Counted from the first letter of the stretch, positions 1 to 9,843 are shown. The stretch: DNA of 64,000 nt from Cohnella phaseoli (GCF_003386235.1 NZ_QRDZ01000013.1:163560-227559); one strand, 5' to 3'. Numbers and translations: made by a program. The notes: a model not told the origin generated them from the letters alone.

Positions 1-35
1 ATTTTGCCAGAGGAAATCGGTCTGATTTGTATTTA

Positions 36-149
36 TAGTATCTAAACTGGATACTATAAATATAACCTTATTTTATATGAAGATACCCCGACTGGTGACA
101 TTACATTTCCTTTATAGACACCATTATAGTTTCTATATTGGTATCTATA
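36..149. repeat. TAGTWWCTA-type repeats (candidate partition sites, left side)
   Basis: The sequence holds TAGTATCTA followed after a few bases by GGATACTAT (36-57), and TATAGTTTCTATA followed by GGTATCTATA (125-149). The same word family (TAGTTTCTA, TAGTTACTA, AGATACTA) recurs upstream of tubR at 5097-5420. TubR proteins bind arrays of short repeats to form the centromere tubC, so these are candidate TubR sites. That assignment is inference from position and repetition. Confidence 0.4.
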
Positions 150-234
150 ATTTTATCATGAGCACCCCTTTATTCTTGCATGTGTCCGGTAAAAGTTGAT
201 TTCGATCATACGAATAATCACCCTCCCTTTCAGC

Positions 235-524
235 ATGTAGATAGCTACACCTCAAAAGATGTGCCAAAAACACAAATATTCCGATATGTAGACCCTCTAC
301 ACATCATAGGTATATATCTACACCTATTAATGCATACATCTACATATTTTAATGTATCTACTTACATTAACAATTAAATACACCTTCACTTATGTATATA
401 TACATACATCAGTTTCTATGTATCCACATACCCTTATTTTGTAGAGGAATTACACGAGCTGTTGTATTTGTGTATAATAGAGGTGGATACATCTATGCAT
501 TGGATATGTAGACCCTCTACATAT
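235..524. promoter_or_regulatory. Palindromic GTAG-CTAC operators upstream of the tubY-like gene
   Basis: The palindrome GTAGACCCTCTAC with ATAT-rich arms occurs at 284-304 and 504-524; the second copy is symmetrical over 21 bases. Looser GTAG...CTAC sites lie near 235-252 and 310-365. The 504-524 copy sits between the promoter (450-478) and the ribosome site of the downstream MerR-like gene, the position expected for autorepression. The binding protein is inferred to be that gene's product. No convincing gene lies in 1-549. Confidence 0.5.
450..478 (+). promoter_or_regulatory. Promoter of the tubY-like gene
   Basis: TTACAC (450-455) and TATAAT (473-478) are separated by 17 bases, with a TG-extended -10. 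It matches a SigA promoter and lies 72 bases upstream of the start codon. Confidence 0.55.
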
Positions 525-549
525 TGAGATAAAGGAGAGTGGTTTCTCT

Positions 550-1407
550 ATGTATGAAAATGAATATTCTCTTGGTCCAGAGGCACTTGATCAACTACGC
601 GCTTATTCAATTAAAGATTTCTCAGAGCTAGTTGGTGTGCCACAAACAACACTTAGAAAATGGGAGGAAGTGTTAGGAGAAGCCTTTCGAGTACCACGAG
701 ACGCACAAAATCAAAGATTTTATACAAAAAAACATGAAATATGGGTCGCTAAAATTAATAAATGGCGCGATGAAAAGGACCTTGGATTGCCTTTAATTAA
801 AGAACTACTCCTAGAAATGCAAAGTCTGGAGAGAGATAATCCTCAATTTGAAACGAATGCTAATGAGTTGGCTATCATGGGACAGCAGGGTGGACTGCAT
901 CAGAATAATCAACTAGCTGATCTTTCTAGAAATTTTGATGACAAAATCAAGCTTGTTGTGTCACACATGGAAGACCTTCTTTATAAATTTAACCAAGAAA
1001 ATAGGGAATTCCTAAAAGAAGAACTGAGTCGGATAAAGAACGAGAACAATGATCAGATAGAAAACATTGAAAAGAAGCTGACAACAGTAACAAAAGCACA
1101 AGAAGAAACAATGAGATCATTGCTTGAAGAGAACACTGTCATGATAAAGAATTCCCTAACCAAAAGTGAAAATCAAAAATCAGATGAAGAGAGATCAATT
1201 GAATTAAGACAGGCCCTTCACAATGAACTCGCGCTATCCAGAAGAGTTCATCAACGGCTTAGAATGGAAGCAATTGAGGCTTGGAACAAGAATCCAGTTA
1301 AAACAGGTCTCTTCAAAAAAAAAGAAGATCTATCAGCTAAAACTCTATTTATTGAGGAATTCATAGCCAACAGAATAGAGGAAGAGTACAAAAAGGAAAT
1401 AACATAA
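550..1407 (+). CDS. MerR-like HTH coiled-coil protein, TubY-like
   Basis: 285 residues. Residues about 18-90 form a MerR-type winged helix (IKDFSELVGVPQTTLRKWEE, then the wing and RFYTKKHE). Residues about 130-235 are a charged coiled coil with regular leucines, and the C-terminus is basic. This architecture matches TubY, the third component of some TubZRC partition loci, and also RacA-like proteins; the nearby tubR-tubZ favours TubY. The ribosome site AAGGAGAG lies 11 bases before the ATG. Likely autoregulated through the palindrome at 504-524. Coding is AT-rich and unbroken. The TubY name is inference from domain order and context. Confidence 0.6.
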   Translation: MYENEYSLGPEALDQLRAYSIKDFSELVGVPQTTLRKWEEVLGEAFRVPRDAQNQRFYTKKHEIWVAKINKWRDEKDLGLPLIKELLLEMQSLERDNPQFETNANELAIMGQQGGLHQNNQLADLSRNFDDKIKLVVSHMEDLLYKFNQENREFLKEELSRIKNENNDQIENIEKKLTTVTKAQEETMRSLLEENTVMIKNSLTKSENQKSDEERSIELRQALHNELALSRRVHQRLRMEAIEAWNKNPVKTGLFKKKEDLSAKTLFIEEFIANRIEEEYKKEIT

Positions 1408-1420
1408 CGTTTAAAGGAAA

Positions 1421-1451
1421 GGCACAGGTTTTGATACCTGTGTCTTTTTTT
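1421..1451 (+). terminator. Intrinsic terminator after the tubY-like gene
   Basis: GCACAGGT and ACCTGTGT form a hairpin with loop TTTGAT, followed by a run of seven T. Confidence 0.8.
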
Positions 1452-1454
1452 ACT

Positions 1455-2140
1455 CAGTGAACTATGAGTAGCAGATGGGAGGGGGGATGCGCGATAATCT
1501 AGGCCAGGGAGGGAATTGGTTCCAGCAGACTAGCAGTCCTGGGGTTTAAATGAGTCGCGGCGTGCTAGAAGGGAGCCAGAAAAGAGGCAGGAGGGAGGGC
1601 TAAAATTGCTGCGGCGCACGATGGTGAGGGACATTTAGCGGATTTGCGCCAAATGTGACGCCGGTATTCACTCACAAGGCTACCGAACTTACCATGAACT
1701 ACACGGGTGATCGCCTGGAGTAATGGGGGCCCGGGTATCAAGATTTAAAATGGCCATTATTAGACGCCTCGGTTCTCCGGAGAAGCCCGCTTCGCGATCT
1801 GCGCCGGTGATAGCTTCCAGCTCCCCGTAACTGGCTGCTCAGGACTTTGTTCGTCTAGGGAAGCCCGGATCCTCGATCAGGGCACCGACGATTGCATTCA
1901 GCTCACGCAACTACAATTCAAGACTTTCGTTCGCCAGAAGGGCAAAACCCGGGCTTAGTGATCGACGCGCAGGTGACAGCATTTAGATCGATCGTGCAGC
2001 TGTAGTTCGCGACTTGATTCGCCAGTGGCGAAGCCCGACTCCGCGATCAGCGCGCCTATGACAACGGCCAGATTGTGAAGATCCAGTTCACCACTTGGTG
2101 CGCCAAGGGGCGAAGCCCGACTTCGTGAAGGGCGCCATCA
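1455..2140. repeat. GC-rich degenerate repeat block R1
   Basis: No gene is seen. Five degenerate units, each opening with AAGCCCG, start near 1782, 1861, 1946, 2031 and 2115, giving a period of about 79-85 bases. Shared words are TTCGCGATC, GCGCCGGTGAC and GCAGCTGTAGTTCGC. A further unit (GAAGCCCGGCTAAG) lies at about 3063-3110, on the far side of a decayed segment. The block is much more GC-rich than the AT-rich genes around it. Similar blocks lie near 16.7, 17.9, 19.0, 44.2, 46.1 and 49.8 kb. Confidence 0.6.
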
Positions 2141-2149
2141 TGTGACGGG

Positions 2150-3062
2150 ATTGCGCCATGTCTTCCCGGAGTTGTTCTCTCGCGCTGCCCCGCATAAGGA
2201 ACTTCCCGCGGATTCCCTATTCCTGCAGCTCATACTTTTCCAGCCACTCCTTCGCACCCTGCAGCAGCGGCGACTCTTCTCGATGTGCCAAACTTCTTGT
2301 TCCAGGCTACCGATCTCCTGTGACAGATTCAGATGCAGCTTCTACAGCTCTTCCGGAGACATCAATCGCCGCATCCGATCGTTCATTTGCTTAAGGTTCT
2401 TCGCGTTTGGATAATTCCAGTATTAGGCTACCGGCCTGCGTGGCCAGTTTGTCTACCTTGATTCGCTGTAAAATGCGATCGGCCTGCGAAAGCACATGCC
2501 GCTGATCGGCGAGCTGCGCCTCAAATCCGGATATTCCTTTTTTTCGTGAAGTCGATTACTTTCACCTTTCGACTCTCCATGCTTCTCGCGATCTCAGAAA
2601 CCGAGCGACTGAAGCCTGCTATGGGCTTCCTCTGCCCGCTGTTCGAGCTTCCGGTGCTTTTTCCCTCTCCGATTTGCTGAACACGCGATTCAAGGGCGTA
2701 GAGCCTTTCATAGCGTTCCTTGCTAATGATCCAGGGTGCGGCAATGGTAGTCCTCCACTTCAAACGGCTTCAGGTCTGCCTTCAAGCGCTTCTCACGCTC
2801 CGGCAGCTGTGTTTCCCGTTCCCGAACGGCTTTGACCGTGGCCGTCTGGCCGACACACTACTCGGCTGCAGTCAACACCTTCTGTTCTTCCGGAGAGACA
2901 TTGAACCGTTTGTAGTCGCGATACAGTGCCAGATCCACCCGCATTCTCCGCGTGAATCAGTTCGTTCTTCGTCCGGATCAGCGTTGCCTCATCCCGTTTC
3001 TCCATCGCGCGACAGCGACGACTTACGGATCGCACAGTTGCACTCGCGTCATTCTTCACAAC
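2150..3062 (-). pseudogene. Decayed coding remnant between repeat units
   Basis: On the minus strand, stretches of peptide-like sequence (for example MEKRDEATLIRTKNELIHAE, and a piece containing KERYERLYALESRV) are broken by stops and frame changes. None of the open frames has a convincing ribosome site. It may be the remains of a charged or coiled-coil protein, or chance translation of GC-rich repeat. Family not recognised. Confidence 0.25.
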
Positions 3063-3153
3063 AGGCGAAGCCCGGCTAAGTTATCGATGCTTCAGTGACA
3101 GCGTCCTATCGGACGTATTTAATAAAAAACGTCATATGTAAATACTATGCCAT

Positions 3154-3186
3154 AAAAAAGAAAACCTCCCTGATAAGAAGGGAGGG
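3154..3186 (-). terminator. Intrinsic terminator of tubZ
   Basis: Read on the minus strand, CCTCCC and GGGAGG form a hairpin followed by a T-rich tract (TTTTCTTTTTT). It lies just beyond the tubZ stop. Confidence 0.75.
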
Positions 3187-3199
3187 GGAGGAGCTTGAA

Positions 3200-4642
3200 T
3201 TAAAGATCTTCTGGAGTAATATCGGAGAAGTCGAAATCTTCATCAACTTCTGGAGTATCTGAAGAATCAGTTATATCGCTATCCTTTATCTCAATGCCCA
3301 TCTCTGAGAGCATATCAATATCATCGAAATCAAATTCTTCAGCTGCCACTGCAATCTGAGAGATACCCTCCGTCTTGAACCGAATTTTTTGTTGCTTCTT
3401 CATAAACTCTTCGTATTCTTCTACAAGACCGATCGAAAGCCTTGTAGGAAGAGCTTCTGCTTTATAGAAGGTATAAATTGTTGCGTTATATTGATTATGT
3501 TCATTCAAGAAACCAGAGAAAATTGTCCCTTGGAGCGGCAATCTGCTGCTAATCTCCTCCTTGGCATCATCAATAAAAGAACTGCCGATATGATTTAACT
3601 CAGGAGGAATAATGGCTAACAGTCCAACATGAAACACTTTTGCATAGGATTTGGTTTCCTCGTTTTCAGTTTCTTCTTCAAGTCTAATCGGATCGTGGAA
3701 ATTGTTCGATTCCAGAGAGGACAAGAATAATTGCTTTAATTCAGTAGCATTTGTTACAGTCTTTGCGTTTTGCTCGACTCTATTAAGAATAAGGCAGCCA
3801 TTGTGCTCCATAATAACGCGTCTGAAATCATTTGAATCTATCGTAACCGAGGTCCCGCCAATATTTGATCCAACGTTAATTTCATGGAAGATGCTTGAAA
3901 GTTCTGCATTGGCAAAATCGCGGTAATTGTTATATCTTCCATCACTTGAAATGCTTTGAAACCGATCATAAAACATTTGATTATCTGCAAAAATAGTAAA
4001 TGCTATACCTTTAGTTTTGTTCTTAGTTATTTCCCATATTTTTGAAGCAAATGAGCTTACCTGCCTTAAAACATCAGGTCCGTCACTGCGCGTTGGAATC
4101 GTGACAATTACGCCTACTTTCTTATACTTTTGTCTTACTTGTTGAAATGCCTCTACCTGGTACTTTCTTACGTTGCGAGAGAATTCCTCGTGTCCAACAT
4201 TCTCTTTAATCTCGAGCAATTTGGCTTTCAGCAAACTGTTGTTATGATGATCATGAAACTCTTCTATTGCTTTAATAATTGTTGAGGTTCCGGAACCACC
4301 ACCAAGACCTGCAATAAACAAAGTTAATTCATCAGTCGGTTTTACTTTATTACGTATGAAGTCTCGCAAAATGGCACGAGCGTTTTCATTCTCCTCAAGC
4401 ACGCGTAACCCTTTCTCCGGATCTTTGCCCATCCCGCCTAGTTTCAACGAAACACGATTTTCCAACGGGATATATTTAAGTTCGGCCAAATCTCCATCAT
4501 TTGAATTTAGAGCATGAGTTACATAAACTGTTTTTCCGTCAGCAGTCTTAAATCCGGCAAACTTATCAGCAATCCTCGATCCTGCCTGGCCAAAACCTAC
4601 TACCGTAGTAGCGATAGAAGGGAGGGCTCTTCTGAAATCCAT
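3200..4642 (-). CDS. tubZ: TubZ, tubulin/FtsZ-like GTPase for plasmid partition
   Basis: 480 residues. TubZ polymerises with GTP and moves plasmid DNA bound by TubR. The tubulin signature is visible: N-terminal VVGFGQAGSRIA (phosphate-binding turn), then FIAGLGGGSGTS, the glycine-rich T4 loop, near residue 120. The length is close to that of TubZ of pBtoxis (484). The tail is acidic. The start at 4642 is chosen because AAAGGAGATG precedes it at good spacing; extending upstream would run into tubR. The gene lies 22 bases downstream of tubR in the same direction, so the two are probably one operon, and it ends in its own terminator. The family call is confident. Confidence 0.9.
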   Translation of the reverse strand: MDFRRALPSIATTVVGFGQAGSRIADKFAGFKTADGKTVYVTHALNSNDGDLAELKYIPLENRVSLKLGGMGKDPEKGLRVLEENENARAILRDFIRNKVKPTDELTLFIAGLGGGSGTSTIIKAIEEFHDHHNNSLLKAKLLEIKENVGHEEFSRNVRKYQVEAFQQVRQKYKKVGVIVTIPTRSDGPDVLRQVSSFASKIWEITKNKTKGIAFTIFADNQMFYDRFQSISSDGRYNNYRDFANAELSSIFHEINVGSNIGGTSVTIDSNDFRRVIMEHNGCLILNRVEQNAKTVTNATELKQLFLSSLESNNFHDPIRLEEETENEETKSYAKVFHVGLLAIIPPELNHIGSSFIDDAKEEISSRLPLQGTIFSGFLNEHNQYNATIYTFYKAEALPTRLSIGLVEEYEEFMKKQQKIRFKTEGISQIAVAAEEFDFDDIDMLSEMGIEIKDSDITDSSDTPEVDEDFDFSDITPEDL

Positions 4643-4664
4643 TGAAACATCTCCTTTTCGTTTT

Positions 4665-5084
4665 CTATTGCTCTTTCTTTCTACGAACAATTTCTTTTGC
4701 GATTTGCCGACCTCTACGTGAAATATATATAAGCTTAGAAGGGGGGACGCTAACAAAATAACAAAGGGACATTTTAAGTAATGTATCCGTTATTCGTTCA
4801 ACGTGCTTTCGATCGATATTCGTTTTTTCAATATTGAACTTTTTGGATTTATTCTTTTTTTGCTGGACACGTCTTTCTAAAACAATTGAATCAGCAAGTC
4901 CTTTAATCGAGATACCAGACATGACCTCTTCGTCCTTATTTATATCAGCGTGTTTAGCAATATGTAATAGAACACGTTTTAATGGGAGGTCAGTTTCTAC
5001 GATGTCAGTTAACATAGCTACTTGTTGTTCGCTTAAATCAACATCACTGTATTTCTGATTGAGATACGCATCGATGGATACCAC
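4665..5084 (-). CDS. tubR: TubR-like centromere-binding adaptor
   Basis: 139 residues, small and basic, with a winged-helix pattern: a helix-rich first half, then a C-terminal beta wing (KLIYISRRGRQIAKEIVRRK). TubR binds the centromere repeats, links them to TubZ filaments and represses its own operon. The call rests mainly on position directly upstream of tubZ, size and predicted fold, since TubR proteins are poorly conserved. The GTG start at 5084 is preceded by an AAGGGGG ribosome site that nearly abuts it, so the exact start is uncertain. Confidence 0.75.
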   Translation of the reverse strand: MVSIDAYLNQKYSDVDLSEQQVAMLTDIVETDLPLKRVLLHIAKHADINKDEEVMSGISIKGLADSIVLERRVQQKKNKSKKFNIEKTNIDRKHVERITDTLLKMSLCYFVSVPPSKLIYISRRGRQIAKEIVRRKKEQ

Positions 5085-5096
5085 CCCCTTATCAAG

Positions 5097-5420
5097 TCTA
5101 GTTTCTCATTAAGTTTCTACATAACATATTATAATCGAAATTGTAGCGGAATAGCAATAAATCCCCTTTTATTCTAGGGATTTTTTATAGTTACTACGTT
5201 TTATATTCTGAATAGATACTATATATTATTTTGAACAATTTTTCATTATTTTCATTCTAATTTCATCCAGTTATAACCATTCCCTATAATCAATCAGAAT
5301 TTTTGCTAAGTTTGATAGTGAAACTCATGTATTTCAGAATCAATAGTTACTATTAAGGATCCCTTAATTATATTGAGTTAATTGCACTTTGATGTGCATA
5401 GTTTCTAATCAAGATACTTA
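5097..5420. repeat. TAGTWWCTA-type repeats upstream of tubR (candidate tubC)
   Basis: Related words occur at 5097 (CTAGTTTCTC), 5110 (AAGTTTCTACA), 5188 (TAGTTACTA), 5213 (TAGATACTATA), 5314 (GATAGTGAAAC), 5344 (TAGTTACTA), 5398 (ATAGTTTCTA) and 5412 (AGATACTTA). They share the core with the repeats at 36-149. An AT-rich repeat array beside tubR is what a tubC centromere and tubR operator look like. Function is inferred. Confidence 0.5.
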
Positions 5421-6230
5421 TTAGACGTTATCAAGGAAGAAAAATGTTAGGATTCAAGAAACATATGAAGTCAGAATGAAATGCAATGGGGTGTGCCGAT
5501 CAGTATGACCATAATGAGCCTCTATATTCAGGTGATCATATTATCAAAATATTAGATCTCTTAAAAAACTCAACTCGCTCCCCAATGCGCTGTTAATAGA
5601 GAAGATATTATTAACATTAGCAGCGGATATATTTGACCTTCACTAATGTAATAACCAGAATTTTTCATTCATCCGGAAATCAGTGGAAAACAAGTGTTAT
5701 GACTATATGACAAACTGGGATATCAATAAGAGCAAACAAAATCGCTCGTTTACAGAACAGGAGGATTTCTTAGTTCACATATTCGTATGTCCAGCATCTG
5801 AAGTTGCGTGAGTTAATGTTGACCCATTTCAACACCTCTAATCTCTAAGACTCTGGCACTCTAATAGTTAACAATTAAAGAAACCATCTTGACGCTCAAT
5901 TCAGAAGTTAAACAGATAAAGCAATACTGTTGAACATTTATATTTGAAAAAAATATTTATTATTTTTATTACCTTTCTTATTGCTTGTTTTCTCCCTCCC
6001 TAAAATCACTTTCAATCCCATATATATCAAGGGCTGATAGCTTCGATTGAACTTACAATAAGCTGATACTTTTCTGCTTTAATTTTCCTCACCTGTTTTT
6101 CTATCTGTAAAGCGCAACTAATTAGGAATCCCCAAAGGGATAAGGTTAATACAGAAAATAGTTTCGGTTGAACCAAAACTAAGACAAAGAAGGAAGTGGC
6201 TAGGTGCAATATACACAATCCGACAATTAT
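5421..6230. other. AT-rich intergenic region, no intact gene
   Basis: Frame-shifted peptide fragments are seen near 5490-5640 (ADQYDHNEPLYSGDHIIKIL, continued in another frame by NALLIEKILLTLAADIFD), which suggests a decayed gene. A minus-strand frame at 6027-6218 could encode 63 residues with two hydrophobic stretches, but it has a TTG start without a ribosome site and was not called. Confidence 0.4.
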
Positions 6231-6291
6231 TTGCTATTTTAGGCTGTAGGTAATATTAACCATGTCTATTTGAGGAGGGTGGTGTACAGAT

Positions 6292-8154
6292 TTGTCAAAA
6301 GATGAAACGTTAGGCTCAAACGCAAATGAATCATTATCCCTAAGTAGTTTTTCTGATTCAAAGTCCAAATTACCTAACGCGGGCCATGCTCTCTCGTATC
6401 CAGAAATGAAAGATGAGCGGTCGGCAAATACACTTATGATCCATAACGGGACCGCTTCCCGCTCCGGGGGAAAATCCCCATTTGGGGTCGACGACATTCC
6501 ACTTGGGGGGCACACCCCAAAAGGGAACGATTTACCAGTAGGGGACCGACGTCCCCAGCCGGGGACCGCTAATCCACTCGGGGCCCAGTCCCGCTTCAGG
6601 GGCCATGACCACATGGAGCCGTATGATTCCATCGAGGGGTACGAGATCCCACTCGGGGACGAAGATCACTTCTGGGACCCAACAAAGGCAACGGAAAACC
6701 AGCCGGGATCTTGGGACCCTAACCCTGACGATGAACCAGATGGAATCGAGGAATCCAATGAAGGGAGCAAGAGAGGAGATCGTAAGAAAGGGAAAACGCG
6801 TAAGTATCGTTTTTCGGAGGATCGTGCCATCAAGCTGGTACGACGGAGTATGGAACATACTATGGTGCTTCATTCCCTGTACGTGCATCGGAGACTTACG
6901 ATTAATCAGATCCACCAGATGTACTTTTCAGAAGCTAATCCCTTCAAAATAAGAAGCTCGATTCGAAAGTTAACAGAGCTCGGGCTATTGGAGCGAAAGC
7001 GTATATTCGGATTAGCTCAGTCCTTAGCAGATGCGAGAACTTATCACTATCAACTAAGTCAGCTTGGTTTAAGAATTTATGCTCTGGCTTGTATGCGTGT
7101 AAATATGCTCCACGAAGACCCTGATTTGCCTAAGCAACACTTTCTGCATTCCGATCTTGCAATTCGCGCACAAGGAGAACATCACTTCATGTTGCAGTCC
7201 TTCTTGTCGGAATGCATTGGGCTACTCTGGGATAACCAAATGTATCTGCCGAGCAGTGAGTGGAGGAGATACCTTTATCTCAATGCTCAAGATGAAGCAA
7301 ACTATCGGCCAGACTGGATTCTGTTTAAGCCCAATAGCTACTTTACTTCACTGGTAGAGGAAAACCGTGTAGGCGAAGATATATTGAGCGTACCGGTACA
7401 GTCTCGAACACAGCAAGACAAGGAAATACTTGCCGGTCACTATCAGCCTATCGTCTCTATCGAATGTGATACTGGCGCAATGCGGGCAGAACGCTTACAA
7501 GAGAAAGCTATTCGTATCAAGGATGAAAAGCGCTATATCCCGAAGTGCACCGCCATACTCGTAGGTGATGCAAGTCTGGGGGAAGAATCCCATAAAAAAA
7601 GATTCCAGGAAAGTAAGGTTCGCGTCCGGAATGTCGGTAATGCTGTAAAAACGGCTATTGAAAACGAACTGATCCAGGACGAACTCATCTTTCTCGTCTC
7701 TCGACAGTCGATTTTAGCCGGCACTACATTTCAATACATACAGCATTCTGGCGACTTCTTTGGATTATTTCCCGATCTTGAGGCGCATTTGAGCTTGAAG
7801 TTCCCGAGATCAATCCCTATGAGCATGAAGGAGTGGAAAAACCTTCGCCTGGATCGTGGATTACCAGATTACGCTTTTTACGACAAAGAGACAGGGAATA
7901 CCATTGCGGTGTTTATTGCTTATCCAGGATGGTTGAATCCGCATATCAAGGTAAACCATCTTCTTGAGCGGACAGAGGATTATGTCGAATGCATTATGTT
8001 CTATCCGCAAGAGGCGCACTTCACCATGGATACCCATCACGTCCTTTCCCCGCGGCTGAAGTATGCAGCTTTGGACAAATGGCGTTCAGGGGAACAAACG
8101 TTCTATTCCCGTAATATGGACAGAAGCGGGGAACGGTGGGAGGTGAAGCCCTGA
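6292..8154 (+). CDS. Replication-relaxation (Replic_Relax) family protein
   Basis: 620 residues. The first 165 residues are low-complexity, rich in Gly, Pro and Asp, and encoded by G- and C-run repeats at about 6440-6740. From residue 185 comes a winged-helix segment (HSLYVHRRLTINQIHQMYF, then SSIRKLTELGLLERKR), typical of Replic_Relax proteins of Gram-positive conjugative elements, thought to act in DNA transfer or relaxation. The TTG start follows GGAGGGTGG. The stop directly abuts the GTG of the coupling-protein gene, so they are co-transcribed. The C-terminal 400 residues resemble no domain I can name. Confidence 0.6.
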   Translation: MSKDETLGSNANESLSLSSFSDSKSKLPNAGHALSYPEMKDERSANTLMIHNGTASRSGGKSPFGVDDIPLGGHTPKGNDLPVGDRRPQPGTANPLGAQSRFRGHDHMEPYDSIEGYEIPLGDEDHFWDPTKATENQPGSWDPNPDDEPDGIEESNEGSKRGDRKKGKTRKYRFSEDRAIKLVRRSMEHTMVLHSLYVHRRLTINQIHQMYFSEANPFKIRSSIRKLTELGLLERKRIFGLAQSLADARTYHYQLSQLGLRIYALACMRVNMLHEDPDLPKQHFLHSDLAIRAQGEHHFMLQSFLSECIGLLWDNQMYLPSSEWRRYLYLNAQDEANYRPDWILFKPNSYFTSLVEENRVGEDILSVPVQSRTQQDKEILAGHYQPIVSIECDTGAMRAERLQEKAIRIKDEKRYIPKCTAILVGDASLGEESHKKRFQESKVRVRNVGNAVKTAIENELIQDELIFLVSRQSILAGTTFQYIQHSGDFFGLFPDLEAHLSLKFPRSIPMSMKEWKNLRLDRGLPDYAFYDKETGNTIAVFIAYPGWLNPHIKVNHLLERTEDYVECIMFYPQEAHFTMDTHHVLSPRLKYAALDKWRSGEQTFYSRNMDRSGERWEVKP

Positions 8155-9687
8155 GTGAAAGTGCGGAAGTGGCTGCCCCAAATCATCATTGCCAGTTCCT
8201 ACAGCGTGATTGCCTTACTTTTCTTTTCGAGCCTCGGCATGATTGGAGTGCTCCTGATAAATAAAGGAGATATGTCTCGGGCTGAAGCGGGAAAGTTATT
8301 TCGGGAATTGCACTACCTTATGCCGTTTTACCAAGCGCCATTATCAATCCCTGTTTTTCTTGTCTTTGGCGGCTTATTGTTCTGTCTCGTAAGCTGGCTA
8401 TTTACCACACGCGTACAGACGACCAATAAGGGAGTAGGGCGGAGAGCTTTTTTCTTTCTCTTCGCTTGGTTTACGGCAACGCTGTTGTTTACCAGTGTAG
8501 CGGCGGCATGGATGAAGCCAATTAGTTATGATCGGCTCATGAACGTCGATAAATGGGTCACCGAACCACGATACCGCGAATATTTGCATCCAGGTAGCCT
8601 GCGTATGCTCGGCGGACTCATGATGATGCTGCCGTTCATTGCATTCATGAAACTCTGGGCACACCTTTTACACGAGTATCGCTCAGATCCTCTTGTCAAA
8701 GAGTGGTTTGCGACCTATCAGTTTCAATCCCGCTTCTTGGGTCGATTTGGAGACGAAAAGGCGAACGAAACACCTGACATCACTTTGGCCAAGGACGCAG
8801 AAACAGGTGCTCCCGTTGTACTCTCTGGTGAATCACGTCAGTTAGGAACTGGACTGATTGGTCCACCGGGCTCCGGTAAAACGGCTCTGAAGATCATAGT
8901 CGGCTTCAAGCAGGACATGCGCCATATGATTAAAGCAATTAATGCTTTCCCTGGTTTAATAAAAAAGCACGGCCTGAATTCAGAAAATTTCCATAAGGCA
9001 TGGGCGAAATATCTCATAGGTTCGATCGTTATTGAGCCGGCTAAGGATTTATGTGATAAAGCTTACAAGGAAGCTCTTGAAAGCGGTATCCCCAAAGAGC
9101 TTATCACATACCTAGACCCTTCGGATCCGGATACGCCGGGTTTTAACAGCATGGTTGGGCCGGTAGAGCAGGTAGCGGAGATGATTGCGCAAGTACTCGA
9201 CTCTATCAGCGAAACCACAGATGAGTTTTTCAAACAGAGTTGCCGCGTTGTTGTAAAGATGTACGTGTATTTGCTCAAGTTCCTGCATAAGAACGAGTGT
9301 ACGCTTCCTGACCTAGATGAGATGTATCAAGACCCAACACATACCTTTTCACTTGTGGAGGATCTGGAAGACTTAATCCCGACCGATGAAGTCATTCGGC
9401 TAATGCCCAAGGATAAGCGTATCTACTGGATGCTGGCACGCCGTACAGTGCAGTGGTTTTATAACGACGGGCTGGAAGTCGCAACAGATAGGTCTGGGCA
9501 AACGATCAAGCACGCTAGCGGTCGACATAAGGGAAGGCCAGTAATCAAGGATAAGCAGTTCGAATTTACTCGGCAAACGCGGAACCTGCTGTCCGGGAAT
9601 TGCGCTAGCGACTGTGTTGCAACAAACGTCGCAAATTTATACTTCCGTCCTTCTGCAGAAAGATCCAAGAACGGCTTGGTCAAGTAA
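8155..9687 (+). CDS. VirD4/TraG-like coupling protein, probably defective
   Basis: 510 residues. Four hydrophobic segments occupy about residues 8-35, 60-80, 95-118 and 150-172. A P-loop GPPGSGKT follows near residue 240, and the middle resembles type IV coupling ATPases that pump DNA through the conjugation pore. Full-length relatives then carry a Walker B block (aspartate-glutamate with following helix). Here RQTRNLLSGN passes straight into ATNVANLYFRPSAE, which in relatives belongs near the C-terminus. About 100 residues seem to be missing, and an in-frame TAA follows. The family call is fair; the internal deletion is inference by comparison from memory. Confidence 0.6.
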   Translation: MKVRKWLPQIIIASSYSVIALLFFSSLGMIGVLLINKGDMSRAEAGKLFRELHYLMPFYQAPLSIPVFLVFGGLLFCLVSWLFTTRVQTTNKGVGRRAFFFLFAWFTATLLFTSVAAAWMKPISYDRLMNVDKWVTEPRYREYLHPGSLRMLGGLMMMLPFIAFMKLWAHLLHEYRSDPLVKEWFATYQFQSRFLGRFGDEKANETPDITLAKDAETGAPVVLSGESRQLGTGLIGPPGSGKTALKIIVGFKQDMRHMIKAINAFPGLIKKHGLNSENFHKAWAKYLIGSIVIEPAKDLCDKAYKEALESGIPKELITYLDPSDPDTPGFNSMVGPVEQVAEMIAQVLDSISETTDEFFKQSCRVVVKMYVYLLKFLHKNECTLPDLDEMYQDPTHTFSLVEDLEDLIPTDEVIRLMPKDKRIYWMLARRTVQWFYNDGLEVATDRSGQTIKHASGRHKGRPVIKDKQFEFTRQTRNLLSGNCASDCVATNVANLYFRPSAERSKNGLVK

Positions 9688-9843
9688 TTCCGGAAGAGTA
9701 TGGACTACATTCCGGAATCTTTCTTTCAAGCTTTCTTGGTAGACGAATGTTTAGAAAATTTCCCACATGCCTTTTTCCTAGCTCAGAAGGGAAGACGAAT
9801 CGGCGAAGTAAACCTTCAGCCCCTGCAAATGGATCTGCTCTAG
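9688..9843 (+). pseudogene. In-frame tail of the coupling-protein gene after a premature stop
   Basis: Beyond the TAA at 9685-9687 the same frame stays open for about 50 codons (MDYIPESFFQAFLVDE..., then FFLAQKGRRIGEV). It reads like the natural C-terminal end of the coupling protein. This supports a nonsense mutation in an already shortened gene. No ribosome site is seen to start it independently. Confidence 0.45.

Noticed and set aside
180..377. Plus-strand 65-codon frame at the left end
   Set aside because: It covers the operator palindromes, has no ribosome site and reads as low-complexity AT-rich translation.
2142..3079. Several open frames on both strands
   Set aside because: Short, overlapping, without ribosome sites, and inside a GC-rich decayed region.
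6532..6915. Minus-strand open frame across the G/C-run region
   Set aside because: Antisense to the Replic_Relax-like gene and made of low-complexity sequence.
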